This document shows positions 16,672 to 24,869 of a stretch of DNA of 35,521 nt, in pieces. A program made the translations under genes and the position numbers. The notes below the pieces were generated by a model, which ran no database searches, was not told the origin of the DNA, and was given only the letters and a program-made list of their open reading frames with translations. This DNA comes from Actinopolymorpha alba DSM 45243 (lineage in GTDB: Bacteria > Actinomycetota > Actinomycetes > Propionibacteriales > Actinopolymorphaceae), in the NCBI RefSeq assembly GCF_000373925.1, contig NZ_KB892750.1, forward strand, positions 30,643 through 66,163, read 5' to 3'. How positions within the stretch are numbered: the first letter of the stretch is position 1; every line of letters starts with the position of its first letter.

Positions 16672-17343
16672 ATGGCAGATACGCAGACCGAGCTTGGCTG
16701 CGACCGTGGCGCGGCTGTTACCCGCTCGATGCTGGGATGGGGAGTCGTGGCCGGCCCGTTCTATCTTCTCTTCGGGATCACCCTCGCTCTCACCCGGCCG
16801 GGATTCGACCTGACCCGTGATGCGCTGAGTCTGTTGCTCATCGGAGACCTCGGCTGGCTGCAATGGCTGAACCTCGTCCTGTCCGGCCTGATGTCGATCG
16901 TCGCCGCGATCGGGCTGTTGCGTACCCCCGAGTGGTCGCGCGCAGCGGGGTTGCTGGTCGGCGTGTACGGCGCATGTTTCGTGCTCAGCGCGATCTTCCC
17001 ACCGGACGCGACCGAGAACTTCCCACCCGGCGCCGGCGGCGGGGAGTTCACCACCGCGGGCATCCTCCACTTCGTGTTCGGCGGCGTGGGGTTCGTCGGC
17101 GTTGGCATCGCAGCGATCATCGCCGGCTCCTGGCTCGGTCGACGCCAATCGCGCGGAACGACATGGTCGAGGGTCGCGGGCGTGGTCATCATTGTGGCCT
17201 TCCTCGCTGGCGGAGCATTGTCCGCACTTCCCGGCGGCGTCGGGCTCCTCTGGATCACGGTGCTGGTCGCCTGGGGCTGGCTGGCGATGACCTCGATCGC
17301 CGCCTACCGCGCGATCCCACACCCTGCCATTGCTCGACGTTGA
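16672..17343 (+). CDS. DUF998 family integral membrane protein
   Basis: 223 residues from an ATG at 16672 with TTGGAG about eight bases upstream. Six hydrophobic segments are visible, including GWGVVAGPFYLLFGITLAL, LNLVLSGLMSIVAAIGLL, GVYGACFVLSAIFPPD and VGVGIAAIIAGSW. The combination GPFYLL, TRPGFDLTRDALS-LL, and the IFPPD loop is characteristic of DUF998 proteins, common in actinobacteria and of unknown function. An upstream in-frame GTG at 16522 exists but adds a non-conserved, non-hydrophobic extension. Confidence 0.85.
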   Translation: MADTQTELGCDRGAAVTRSMLGWGVVAGPFYLLFGITLALTRPGFDLTRDALSLLLIGDLGWLQWLNLVLSGLMSIVAAIGLLRTPEWSRAAGLLVGVYGACFVLSAIFPPDATENFPPGAGGGEFTTAGILHFVFGGVGFVGVGIAAIIAGSWLGRRQSRGTTWSRVAGVVIIVAFLAGGALSALPGGVGLLWITVLVAWGWLAMTSIAAYRAIPHPAIARR

Positions 17344-17423
17344 TCGGCTGACCCGGATTCCAGCGAGGCCGGTTGCGGCTGGCTCAGCGGCCGGCAAGAC
17401 GACGAGTTGATTGGTGGTGCGTG

Positions 17424-17876
17424 ATGAGGTTCGATGCGGAACTGCGCCTCAACGGGATGACGGCAACGGGCGTGCCCGTTCCGGAGGATGTCATCGATGG
17501 CCTGGGCGGAGGCCGCAGGCCACGGGTCAACGTCACGCTTAATGGTTACGCCTTCCAGACGAGCCTGGGCACGATGTCCGGCGAGGTCATGATCCCGGTC
17601 AGCGCTGGGATCCGGAGCGCTGCAGGCGTCGCGGCCGGTGACCGGCTCGACGTTGAGGTCGAGCTCGCGACAGAGCCTGCGCGGGTCGCCGTCCCCGAGG
17701 ATCTGCGTGCGGCTCTCGCCGCCGAACCCGAGGCGCACGCCTTCTTCGATGGACTCACGTCGAGCCAGCAGCGGGGTTACACCGAATGGATCGAGCAAGC
17801 CAAAAGGGACGATACCCGTCAGCGCCGGCTGGAGCAGACCGTGGAGGCGCTGCGTGAACGCCGCTCGCGTCGCTAG
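17424..17876 (+). CDS. DUF1905 / YdeI-OmpD-associated family protein
   Basis: 150 residues from ATG at 17424. The N-terminal 90 residues match the DUF1905 beta-barrel (RFDAELRLNG, VPVPEDVIDGLGGGRRPRV, VTLNGYAFQTSLGTMSGEVM, GVAAGDRLDVEVELATEP). The C-terminal part matches the YdeI/OmpD-associated helix bundle (VPEDLRAALAAEPEAHAFFD, then GYTEWIEQAKRDDTRQRRLE). Many such proteins exist in actinobacteria; the biochemical role is unknown. The upstream 17 in-frame codons look non-conserved. It precedes the luciferase-like gene by 36 bases and may be cotranscribed. Confidence 0.88.
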   Translation: MRFDAELRLNGMTATGVPVPEDVIDGLGGGRRPRVNVTLNGYAFQTSLGTMSGEVMIPVSAGIRSAAGVAAGDRLDVEVELATEPARVAVPEDLRAALAAEPEAHAFFDGLTSSQQRGYTEWIEQAKRDDTRQRRLEQTVEALRERRSRR

Positions 17877-17912
17877 CGGCATCCGCTACCGCGTTGTCGA
17901 AGGAGAACTGTC

Positions 17913-18806
17913 ATGCGGTTGAGCATGAGCATCACCAACTTCTCGTGGCGGGACGGGCGCCGCGGGCTGGGAGAGCAGCTCGCAGAGATCGTGGAGGCGG
18001 CCGACCGCGGCGGCCTCTACGGGGTCTGGGTCTCCGACCATCTGCTGCAGGTCGACCCGTACGGCGCCCGCCCCGGCGAGACCGAGATGCTCGAGGCGTA
18101 CACCACGCTCGGCTACCTTGCCGCGCGGACCTCGCGTGTCCGGCTCGGTGCGCTGGTGACCGCGGTGACCTTCCGCCCGCCCGCGTTGCTGATCAAAGCC
18201 GTCACCACCCTCGACGTGCTCTCGGGCGGCCGCGCCATGTTCGGTATCGGCGCCGGATACCAGGTCGAGGAGGCCGCGGCGATGGGCTTGGCCCTGCCGC
18301 CGGTGCCGGAACGGTTCGACCGGCTGGAGGAGACGCTGCAGATCGCGCTGCGAATGTGGACCGGAGACACCTCGCCCTACCGCGGCCGGCACTACACCCT
18401 CGAGGCTCCGGTAGGCAGTCCCGCGCCGGTCGCCCGTCCGCACCCGCCCATCCTGGTCGGCGGCACGGGGGAGAAGCGGACCCTGCCGCTGGTCGCGCGC
18501 TACGCGGACGCATGCAACGTGTTCGACATCCCGGACGGCGGCGCGACGTTACAGCACAAGCTGGGCGTGCTGCGTGGGCTGTGCGTTGAGATCGGACGGC
18601 CGTACGAGCAGATCGAGAAGGTGATCTCCACCCGGCTGCAGCCCGGCGAGTCAACTCAGTCGTTCGTGGCCCGCTGCTCGGCGTTCGCCGAGCTGGGTAT
18701 CGACCACGCCACCGTCATCACAACCGGGCCTTGGACCGGCGAGAGCGTCGCCACCCTCGCCGAGGCCGCCGGCCAGATCGCTGAACTTGCCGCCCAGGAC
18801 AAGTAA
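17913..18806 (+). CDS. LLM class (luciferase-like) flavin/F420-dependent oxidoreductase
   Basis: 297 residues, a full single-domain TIM-barrel. Visible features: the first strand LSMSITNFSW, GLYGVWVSDHLLQ, TSRVRLGALVTAVTFRPPAL, the GGRAMFGIGAGYQVEEAAAM signature and PHPPILVGGTGEKRTLPLVA. The pattern resembles TIGR03560-type F420-dependent oxidoreductases; the cofactor (F420 or FMN) is inferred from family and host type. A strong GAAGGAG lies about seven bases before the ATG. The substrate is unknown. Confidence 0.9.
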   Translation: MRLSMSITNFSWRDGRRGLGEQLAEIVEAADRGGLYGVWVSDHLLQVDPYGARPGETEMLEAYTTLGYLAARTSRVRLGALVTAVTFRPPALLIKAVTTLDVLSGGRAMFGIGAGYQVEEAAAMGLALPPVPERFDRLEETLQIALRMWTGDTSPYRGRHYTLEAPVGSPAPVARPHPPILVGGTGEKRTLPLVARYADACNVFDIPDGGATLQHKLGVLRGLCVEIGRPYEQIEKVISTRLQPGESTQSFVARCSAFAELGIDHATVITTGPWTGESVATLAEAAGQIAELAAQDK

Positions 18807-18892
18807 CGCCCGAAACGTGCGCCGCCCGAACCACTCGTCGAGCGCACCCACTCAGAGACCTTTCTCAGGTCTGACTGCTGGGCGCACCAGGA

Positions 18893-19351
18893 TCACGATC
18901 CTTGCCGGAGAGTCTCCAGTTCACGAATCGGGAAGGGGATGCCACCCCAAGCCCTTGAATACGCGTCACTGCCCCCACACTGAACCAGCACTTCGCCAGC
19001 CATAAGCACCACGCTGCGAATAAATGTTCTGACGCCAACCCGACCGTGCCATCGCAGACTGCCACCGCGCCAGCGGCCGGACTCTGATGCCATATCCGTA
19101 AACTGGACGACCTGCAGGTAAGCCTCTTCGTCGGCGCTTGAAAAGAACAGGCAGGTACCCCCGGGCTCGGCAGGCAGGAAGGCGATTGCCGAGCTCGACC
19201 CCAGTCGCAGGTCAATTGCCGATTGCACTACGGAACCAAGACCATTCCCTATGTATGTGGTGTGTATTTCGATGACCTCTCGTGGAAGGTGTAGAACGAG
19301 GTCGGCTGAGCCGGGCGGATGCATCTTCCAATGCATTGATAATTCATCCAT
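18893..19351 (-). CDS. Hypothetical protein, third gene of the DUF4132 cassette
   Basis: 152 residues, no domain recognised. ATG at 19351 is preferred because AAGG lies eight bases upstream; two further in-frame starts lie just before it. The protein is mixed alpha/beta, with strands such as ADLVLHLPREVIEIHTTYI, AIAFLPAEPGGTCLFFSS and YLQVVQFTDM, without signal peptide or membrane helix. It follows the giant gene by 97 bases on the same strand and could be its operon partner. Its character (small, acidic, beta-rich, unknown) resembles many orphan actinobacterial proteins, so an accessory or immunity-type role is only a guess. Confidence 0.65.
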   Translation of the reverse strand: MDELSMHWKMHPPGSADLVLHLPREVIEIHTTYIGNGLGSVVQSAIDLRLGSSSAIAFLPAEPGGTCLFFSSADEEAYLQVVQFTDMASESGRWRGGSLRWHGRVGVRTFIRSVVLMAGEVLVQCGGSDAYSRAWGGIPFPIRELETLRQGS

Positions 19352-19447
19352 TGCCATCACCTTGGATAGGCGGTACGCGGAGATCCGTTTGGATTAATGA
19401 TCGCCTTTCGTGAGTCCACGATCGACGCCGGCGGGCAACTCTGCGGC

Positions 19448-22400
19448 TCAGCGGACCAGTTGCTCGAGGATCGTTGGGTCTTTGATCTTGTCGTCGCGGG
19501 CAAGTAGTACGACCTTGGCCACGATCTCAGCGGTACGCGGATCGTCGTCTGCGAACGGGAGGAAGATGCGTCCGCGGTGCTGGGCGCTGACTGGCACAAT
19601 GCACACCGCGTTTCCGGGGCTCCGATGTACGACACCTGAGCCGAGGTGGATGGAGTAGGTGCCGAGCGTGCCTTTGATTCTCGCGTGGTGGCCACCGACT
19701 TCGACGTTGCTGAGTCCGAGCAAGGTCGCGGTCTCGTCGACGAGGCGGGTCCGCATCTCGACCGATGACTCGGACACTTCCGGGTCGACGCCGCTGGCGT
19801 GGGCAACGGATACGACCAGATCGAGGTCTCGCATGGCCTCGGAGAAGAGCCGTCGCGGAACGTCCTCGAGTGGCATTGGCTGCCATGAACCGGCTGGGTG
19901 GAAGGTGACATCGGTGATGGTCGCGTCCTCGACGTCGGTGGGCGATCCCCAGCCGTTGAGCAGGTGGCACCAGACGGTCAGCTTTTCCTGGTGGAAGGTT
20001 CGGGAGAAGCCGGTCTCGAAGTCGGCGACCCAGCCGCGGGAGGTGAAGATCCCGCCGGCACGCCGGGCCTCCAGCTGGTGACCGGCGTATCGGCGCGAAC
20101 CGGCGCCGCGTTCGTCGCGCTCGGTGGTGTTCAGAGTGTAGAGCTCACGGAACACCTGCTTAAATGGTTGCGGCCGTTCTCGAGTCATTACGGCGTGCTG
20201 GAAGTCAGGCCATTCACCCGATTCCAGAAGATCGAGTGGGTGCGCGATCCGCAACTCGCCGCGTGCCTGCCGGCCTGTTCCGTCGGGGGCCAGCAGAGTT
20301 CCTGGGCTCTCCGATGACGGGTAGCCGGCGATCCCCTCAACGTCCACGAGGACGACCTCGCGAAGCATTGGAGCCAGGATCGGGTGTTGGAGCAGCCTGG
20401 ATACCTCGTCGACATCGAACGTGTCGCCCAAGACACAGGAAGCCTCAAGCGAGGTGCGCATCCTGCGTGCCTGCTTGCGCAGATCCTTCGCGCGGTCGGC
20501 AATGGCAGCGATCTCGGGGAGCTTGGCGCTCTTGGCTGGAAGGGTCTTCAGCGGCTTCCCGGCTCGCTTGACCTCGATGAGCGGAACGCCGGCGTCATCA
20601 ATTTGGAGGCTCACGACCAAATCGCCGCCTGCCGCGACGACGGGGCCCTCGGCGAGGTCTCGAACCGCAGCTGCCTCCATTGCCCAGATCAGGCGTTGGG
20701 GATCGCGGTAGCCGGCCGTCCGAGCAAGATTCTCGAGTCCGACCTCGACTGCGGTCGATTCTGATGCGCGTCGCTGCGAGCCGGATGTGCGGTCGGACGC
20801 GACGAACCCTCGAAGGGTCTCGTACCGCCGGTAGAGGACTCCGTCGCCTCCTTGGGGTGACAGAGGCAGCAGCCCGACGGCTCGTACGGAGTCCTGATGG
20901 CGCTTGTCCTGGATCCGGGTCATCAGGGAAGGCTCGTCGGCATCGCCGATGAGCGCTGAGGCGAAAAGCTCTGCTCGCTTGTGACCGCCGGCGGAGGAGG
21001 CGTACTTGGCCGCCTTGAGGATTGTGGCGAATCGTTGCGGGCCCAGAGTGGACACGACGTCGCGGTACCACGCCACGTCGGCTGCGCCACGGACCAGGTC
21101 GGTGCTGTCCAGCGGCGTGCGTTGGCTCACCTCGCTGGCCCATTGTGCGCGGATCTCCTGGTCAACGGACCAGCTGTCGTCCTTGGTGTGGGCGTGAACC
21201 CACCATACGGCCGACTCGAGGCCGGTCCAGCCGAGGTGTTCTTCAATCAGCTGGGCCCATTGGGGCGCGTAGACGGCGGTTTCGATGAGGCGCGCGTTGG
21301 TGATGCGAGCTTGCTTGGCGAGACGACCAAGCTCGTCGGCGGTGTCGGATTGGCGTGGTTGGTGGATCCGTACGAGATGGGAGAGCCCGCTCTCGCGTGT
21401 GTCTGTCCACGCGTAGCCGCGGGCGAACGGTCGCTTTCCCAGCGCGGCAAGCACCCTGATGAGGCTGTCGGCTCCGTACGCCGATCGCAGGGCTTTCGAT
21501 GTCTCCGATAGACGGGTAGGAAGGTCGCCTCGATCGGCTTCTTGGGCGATGGCGGCCCGGCGAACCTTCTCCACGATGGTCTGGGTCCGCTCTCGTGCAA
21601 CCCATGACGGCGGATTGAGGGCAGTGAGGGTCCAGACGGCGTCTCGACCGCGGCCCCCGAAGTGGCGGATGTAGGTCGCGCGACGGGGCGCCATGATGAG
21701 ACTGTCGATGAGGTCTGCTTCTGAGGCGATGCCACGTTCGAAGGCCTCGACGATGATGAGCGGTTCTGGTGTCAGACGTTCAGGCTGGTCGGGGACGAGG
21801 ATTCGGCTGTCCTGGACCTGTCCATACGACTGCGTGACCGCGACCTCGAGCATCGGTCCGTGCCACCGGTCGAAGGTTCCCTCCGGTTCGTCCAGGAACC
21901 GTACTGCGCGCCACAGACGTGCAAGTTGGTCGTCGGTGAGGTCGGTGGGATCAACAACGTCCGGTGCGCCGCGGAAGAGCCCTCCGAAGGTCGTGACGCG
22001 GTCGTCGGTTCCGATGATGTTGCCCCAGTCGTCCCGTTCGATCTTGCGTCCGCGCTTGGCCATAATCTCGGGGGCGCCCATGAGTCCGTCTGCCGGCAGC
22101 GCCGCCGCGGCCGTCTCGAGCATGTCCAGAAGCGGACCTGCCCAACTGGGACGCCATTCTCGACGAGCGACATGCCCGATCAGCTGGGCGCGCAACCGGT
22201 TCAGATTATCGGGGCGGTCCCAGTCTCCTATCGGACCCACTACAGCGTTATTCACCCCCCGCACCCATGGCCGATTGCTCGAACCCATCCAGTGGAGGAG
22301 CGCGACCTCGACTCCGCCGTCGGTCAAGTGGCCTTGCGTCCGCTCCCACCACGGGTCGATCAACGACGCCAGGGGCATCGAGCCGTCTGCGGCGTTCGGG

Positions 22401-24265
22401 ATCCAGCGGAGGTTGGCCAGCAACTCCACGCCGCTGTAGGTCTGAACCTCAACGTCTGCATGTTCGTCGAGCCAGGCACCAAGCGACGTCCAGGCCAGGG
22501 CGACGCCCCGGTGGTACTTCTTCCAGACATGCGCCGGCCGTGCCACCGGACGCGCTGCCTGTGTTCGCTCCTCTGGCATGAACCGGACCTCGGCAGGCAC
22601 GTCGTCGGAACTGCCGGACTCGGCCCCCGTGCCCAGCAGACCTTCGAGTTCCCTAGCAGCACGCTGTTGTTCCGGCACACCAGCCGAGAGCCGCCCTATT
22701 GATCCCGCGAGCGAGGCGGCGTCTTGCTTCCGCAGCAATAACAGCGCGGCCGTCCTCAAGTCAGCAGCCTTTCGGGTGAGCATCTTCTCCAGCCCGACCG
22801 CCTCCTCCGAGGTGATGGTGGGAAGTCCCTCGAGAGCGTTGGCGGCCAGCCCACGGACCGTCGAGGATCGGTCGGTGAGAAATGAGAAGAGGACCTTACG
22901 GTTCACATCTGGTTCGCGGGCGTACCGACCTACGGCGATCTGGCGTCCATCTGTGGATGCGGCTTCGACAATGCGGAGATCGACGGCGCGCGCGGGACTG
23001 TATGCGACGATCACGTCGGCAGCCAAAGCCGCGCTCACCTTCTGCGTCCGTGATCCCAAGATTCCGGTCTGTACGTCTTGTTGTCTGCCGAGCTGACCTA
23101 CCCGTCGCTGAAGCTCTTCTCGGACTCTCGGGTGCAGATCCGTGCTCGTCTCCTTGCCCCACACAGACACCGGCCAGGCAGCAACCGCGGCGGCGAACAC
23201 CGGTAGGGATTCGTCCTCCAGGGCCAACGCAAGGTGCTCGCTGGCTTCAGGGAGGGCAAGATCAGTGAGCAGCCGGGCAGCGGCTAGACGATGCCCGCCG
23301 TCAGGGCTGTTGAGGACCCAGGCGGCGACGGCGGCCGCCGCGTTCGCGTCGCGAACCGCGTGCGCCCAGAGGCCGAGGTATGCCGTGGCGGGGTCGGCCT
23401 CGAGGAGTTCTTCGGCCGCGGGCGGGCGCCTGAGGTACATCTGAAGGGTGGCAATGGCTTGGGCGAGCGGTTGCCGGACCTCGAGCTCCTCGCCCAGCCA
23501 CACCCCCATCGCACGCACGGTTCCAGCGAAGCGAACCAGATCGTGCTGGCCGATGACCGCGAGCATGCGTGCGAACGCGTCGGGATGACCCAGGTCGCTG
23601 GCTTCGAGGATCGTCTGTCGCAGGCCCTCGGCTCGCTGCGCACTGACCAGCAGGTCCTCGACTGCTTCCCAACAGTCCGAGCTCGTGCAGGCCAGCAAGG
23701 CGACGAACGCCTGCTGCGACGGCCCGCCGATGGGGTGGCGCCCGCGCACGCTGTCCAAGAGGATCCTCTTGATCTCGGTGTTCCCGGCGTCGACGGCGGC
23801 AGCAAGGAGTCCTCCAAGCGGCACGTAGCTGCCCAGGTACAGCAGCCACGATGCATGCCAGGACAGCGGCTGGGGATACCACGTGCCATGGTTCAGCAGC
23901 TGGACCAGCTCCTCCCAGCGCCCAGCAAGGGAGTCGCGCGGGTTCCCGGAGCGGTAGGCACGACGATCCCAGCCCCGCTGGTACGGCGCGGATCGCGACC
24001 ACTCCCACCAGACCGAGAGGTCGGCGCCCAGCGATGGGCACAAGGCGGAAAGAACCTTCGCGCGCTTCTGGGTCGAAAGGCCATCCAGCTCCGAAGCGAG
24101 GTCGGACCAAGCAAGCCGGCGATCGGCCAGGGCGCCTGCGATCCGCGCTGCGAGCGGAGGCGCGAGCCGCTTCCGCACACAGACCCCGCGCCTTCGTTCG
24201 GCCTCCGGTGCGGCATACTTCCTCAGCTCGAGATCAGCCTGCTCCGCCGACAGCACGTCAGCCAC
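19448..24265 (-). CDS. Giant DUF4132/DUF5724-type repeat protein (MolR/YehI-like)
   Basis: 1605 residues from a GTG at 24265, which overlaps the upstream small gene by eight bases; open frame further upstream is non-coding sequence opposite that gene. Roughly residues 150-600 are alpha-helical and HEAT-like (for example VRGLAANALEGLPTI and AADLRTAALLLLRKQ). The middle contains WVARERTQTIVEKVRRAAIA-type helices. From about residue 1367, FKQVFRELYTLNTTERDE, SRRYAGHQLEARRAGGIF and TSRGWVADFETGF match the DUF4132 core. The C-terminus (GTLGTYSIHLGSGVVHRSPG, RGRIFLPFADDDPRTAEIVA, DPTILEQL) is the strongly conserved ending of DUF5724/DUF4132 proteins. In E. coli, relatives YehI and MolR sit near MoxR ATPase, VWA and SWIM genes, a grouping proposed to be a conflict system; none of those is present here. 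No catalytic motif is obvious. Confidence 0.9.
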   Translation of the reverse strand: MADVLSAEQADLELRKYAAPEAERRRGVCVRKRLAPPLAARIAGALADRRLAWSDLASELDGLSTQKRAKVLSALCPSLGADLSVWWEWSRSAPYQRGWDRRAYRSGNPRDSLAGRWEELVQLLNHGTWYPQPLSWHASWLLYLGSYVPLGGLLAAAVDAGNTEIKRILLDSVRGRHPIGGPSQQAFVALLACTSSDCWEAVEDLLVSAQRAEGLRQTILEASDLGHPDAFARMLAVIGQHDLVRFAGTVRAMGVWLGEELEVRQPLAQAIATLQMYLRRPPAAEELLEADPATAYLGLWAHAVRDANAAAAVAAWVLNSPDGGHRLAAARLLTDLALPEASEHLALALEDESLPVFAAAVAAWPVSVWGKETSTDLHPRVREELQRRVGQLGRQQDVQTGILGSRTQKVSAALAADVIVAYSPARAVDLRIVEAASTDGRQIAVGRYAREPDVNRKVLFSFLTDRSSTVRGLAANALEGLPTITSEEAVGLEKMLTRKAADLRTAALLLLRKQDAASLAGSIGRLSAGVPEQQRAARELEGLLGTGAESGSSDDVPAEVRFMPEERTQAARPVARPAHVWKKYHRGVALAWTSLGAWLDEHADVEVQTYSGVELLANLRWIPNAADGSMPLASLIDPWWERTQGHLTDGGVEVALLHWMGSSNRPWVRGVNNAVVGPIGDWDRPDNLNRLRAQLIGHVARREWRPSWAGPLLDMLETAAAALPADGLMGAPEIMAKRGRKIERDDWGNIIGTDDRVTTFGGLFRGAPDVVDPTDLTDDQLARLWRAVRFLDEPEGTFDRWHGPMLEVAVTQSYGQVQDSRILVPDQPERLTPEPLIIVEAFERGIASEADLIDSLIMAPRRATYIRHFGGRGRDAVWTLTALNPPSWVARERTQTIVEKVRRAAIAQEADRGDLPTRLSETSKALRSAYGADSLIRVLAALGKRPFARGYAWTDTRESGLSHLVRIHQPRQSDTADELGRLAKQARITNARLIETAVYAPQWAQLIEEHLGWTGLESAVWWVHAHTKDDSWSVDQEIRAQWASEVSQRTPLDSTDLVRGAADVAWYRDVVSTLGPQRFATILKAAKYASSAGGHKRAELFASALIGDADEPSLMTRIQDKRHQDSVRAVGLLPLSPQGGDGVLYRRYETLRGFVASDRTSGSQRRASESTAVEVGLENLARTAGYRDPQRLIWAMEAAAVRDLAEGPVVAAGGDLVVSLQIDDAGVPLIEVKRAGKPLKTLPAKSAKLPEIAAIADRAKDLRKQARRMRTSLEASCVLGDTFDVDEVSRLLQHPILAPMLREVVLVDVEGIAGYPSSESPGTLLAPDGTGRQARGELRIAHPLDLLESGEWPDFQHAVMTRERPQPFKQVFRELYTLNTTERDERGAGSRRYAGHQLEARRAGGIFTSRGWVADFETGFSRTFHQEKLTVWCHLLNGWGSPTDVEDATITDVTFHPAGSWQPMPLEDVPRRLFSEAMRDLDLVVSVAHASGVDPEVSESSVEMRTRLVDETATLLGLSNVEVGGHHARIKGTLGTYSIHLGSGVVHRSPGNAVCIVPVSAQHRGRIFLPFADDDPRTAEIVAKVVLLARDDKIKDPTILEQLVR

Positions 24266-24662
24266 CCGCCAAAGCCACGAGCCGCACCAGCCGCAGCCGG
24301 GAGTCGGACTCGATCCGTAGGACCGCGTCGAGATCCTCGACCTGTATGTCATCGAGGAAAACGAAGTAGAGCCCGTCGGTGAACGCCTCGATGGCGCGGA
24401 CCAGCGCCACATCCAGCGGCGGTGCGGCCGGAACCGCGCGTGACTCCCGCCCGAACCGTCCCGTCTCGACGCCGCGAGCCACGTCGCCAGGGGTGAGCAC
24501 CCACAGGGTGCGACTCCTCACCCGCCGCTCCTCATAGCTCGCGAGTTCATGACTCACCAGGACTTCGAGCAGTTGGCGAAGTGTGACCACCTCCTCGACA
24601 ACCGACACCTCTTGGATATCCGGCGACGACGTGTCCCCCAAGATCTTCGTCTGCACAATCAC
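24258..24662 (-). CDS. Small protein ending in Gly-Gly, candidate ubiquitin-like (ThiS/MoaD-type beta-grasp) protein
   Basis: 134 residues from a GTG at 24662. The stop lies inside the start of the giant gene (8-base overlap), so the two are translationally coupled. The N-terminus MIVQTKILGD, then IQEVSVVEEVVTLRQLLEVL, has the strand-strand-helix pattern of ThiS/MoaD proteins, where TLR-LL begins the helix. The C-terminus runs VEDLDAVLRIESDSRLRLVR and ends LVALAGG directly before the stop, like the L-x-DGD-x-V-x-x-x-P-V-x-GG end of MoaD/ThiS and the GG tail of ubiquitin. A middle segment of about 60 residues (including WVLTPGDVARGVETGRF and AIEAFTDGLYFVFLDD) is longer than in standard MoaD. 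The beta-grasp fold is my inference; the Gly-Gly end is directly seen. No E1, E2 or JAB gene is nearby. Confidence 0.7.
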   Translation of the reverse strand: MIVQTKILGDTSSPDIQEVSVVEEVVTLRQLLEVLVSHELASYEERRVRSRTLWVLTPGDVARGVETGRFGRESRAVPAAPPLDVALVRAIEAFTDGLYFVFLDDIQVEDLDAVLRIESDSRLRLVRLVALAGG

Positions 24663-24680
24663 CGGGCAACTCTCGCACTC

Positions 24681-24706
24681 CGGAGGTTTTGACTTAAAGA
24701 CCTCCG
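24681..24706. promoter_or_regulatory. Inverted repeat upstream of the Gly-Gly protein/DUF4132 operon
   Basis: CGGAGGTTTT (24681-24690) and AAGACCTCCG (24697-24706) form a 10-base stem with one G-T wobble and a 6-base loop. It lies 19 bases before the operon's start codon, in its promoter or 5' leader. It could be an operator or an mRNA hairpin near the ribosome binding region. No T-tract follows on either strand, so a terminator is less likely. Confidence 0.45.
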
Positions 24707-24869
24707 AGAAGTTTGGTCACCCTATAGGCGAGGACGCCCACGCCCCAGAGCCCTTACCCGCAAGGGGACAACCTCAGATCACGATCTACGGCTGTAGTCC
24801 TAGGCGCTTCCTCGGCCTTAGCCGCCACAGGAGACATCAACGATGAGGACGGCATCTCCGAGCTTGACG

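Noticed and set aside
15322-17397. 691-codon minus-strand open frame
   Set aside because: It runs antisense to three convincing genes and has low-complexity composition without motifs.
23291-24382. 363-codon plus-strand open frame
   Set aside because: Antisense to the N-terminal part of the DUF4132 gene, with no recognisable content.
24266-24412. In-frame N-terminal extension of the giant protein
   Set aside because: It overlaps the Gly-Gly protein gene in another frame and its residues look non-coding; the overlapping GTG at 24265 is the better start.
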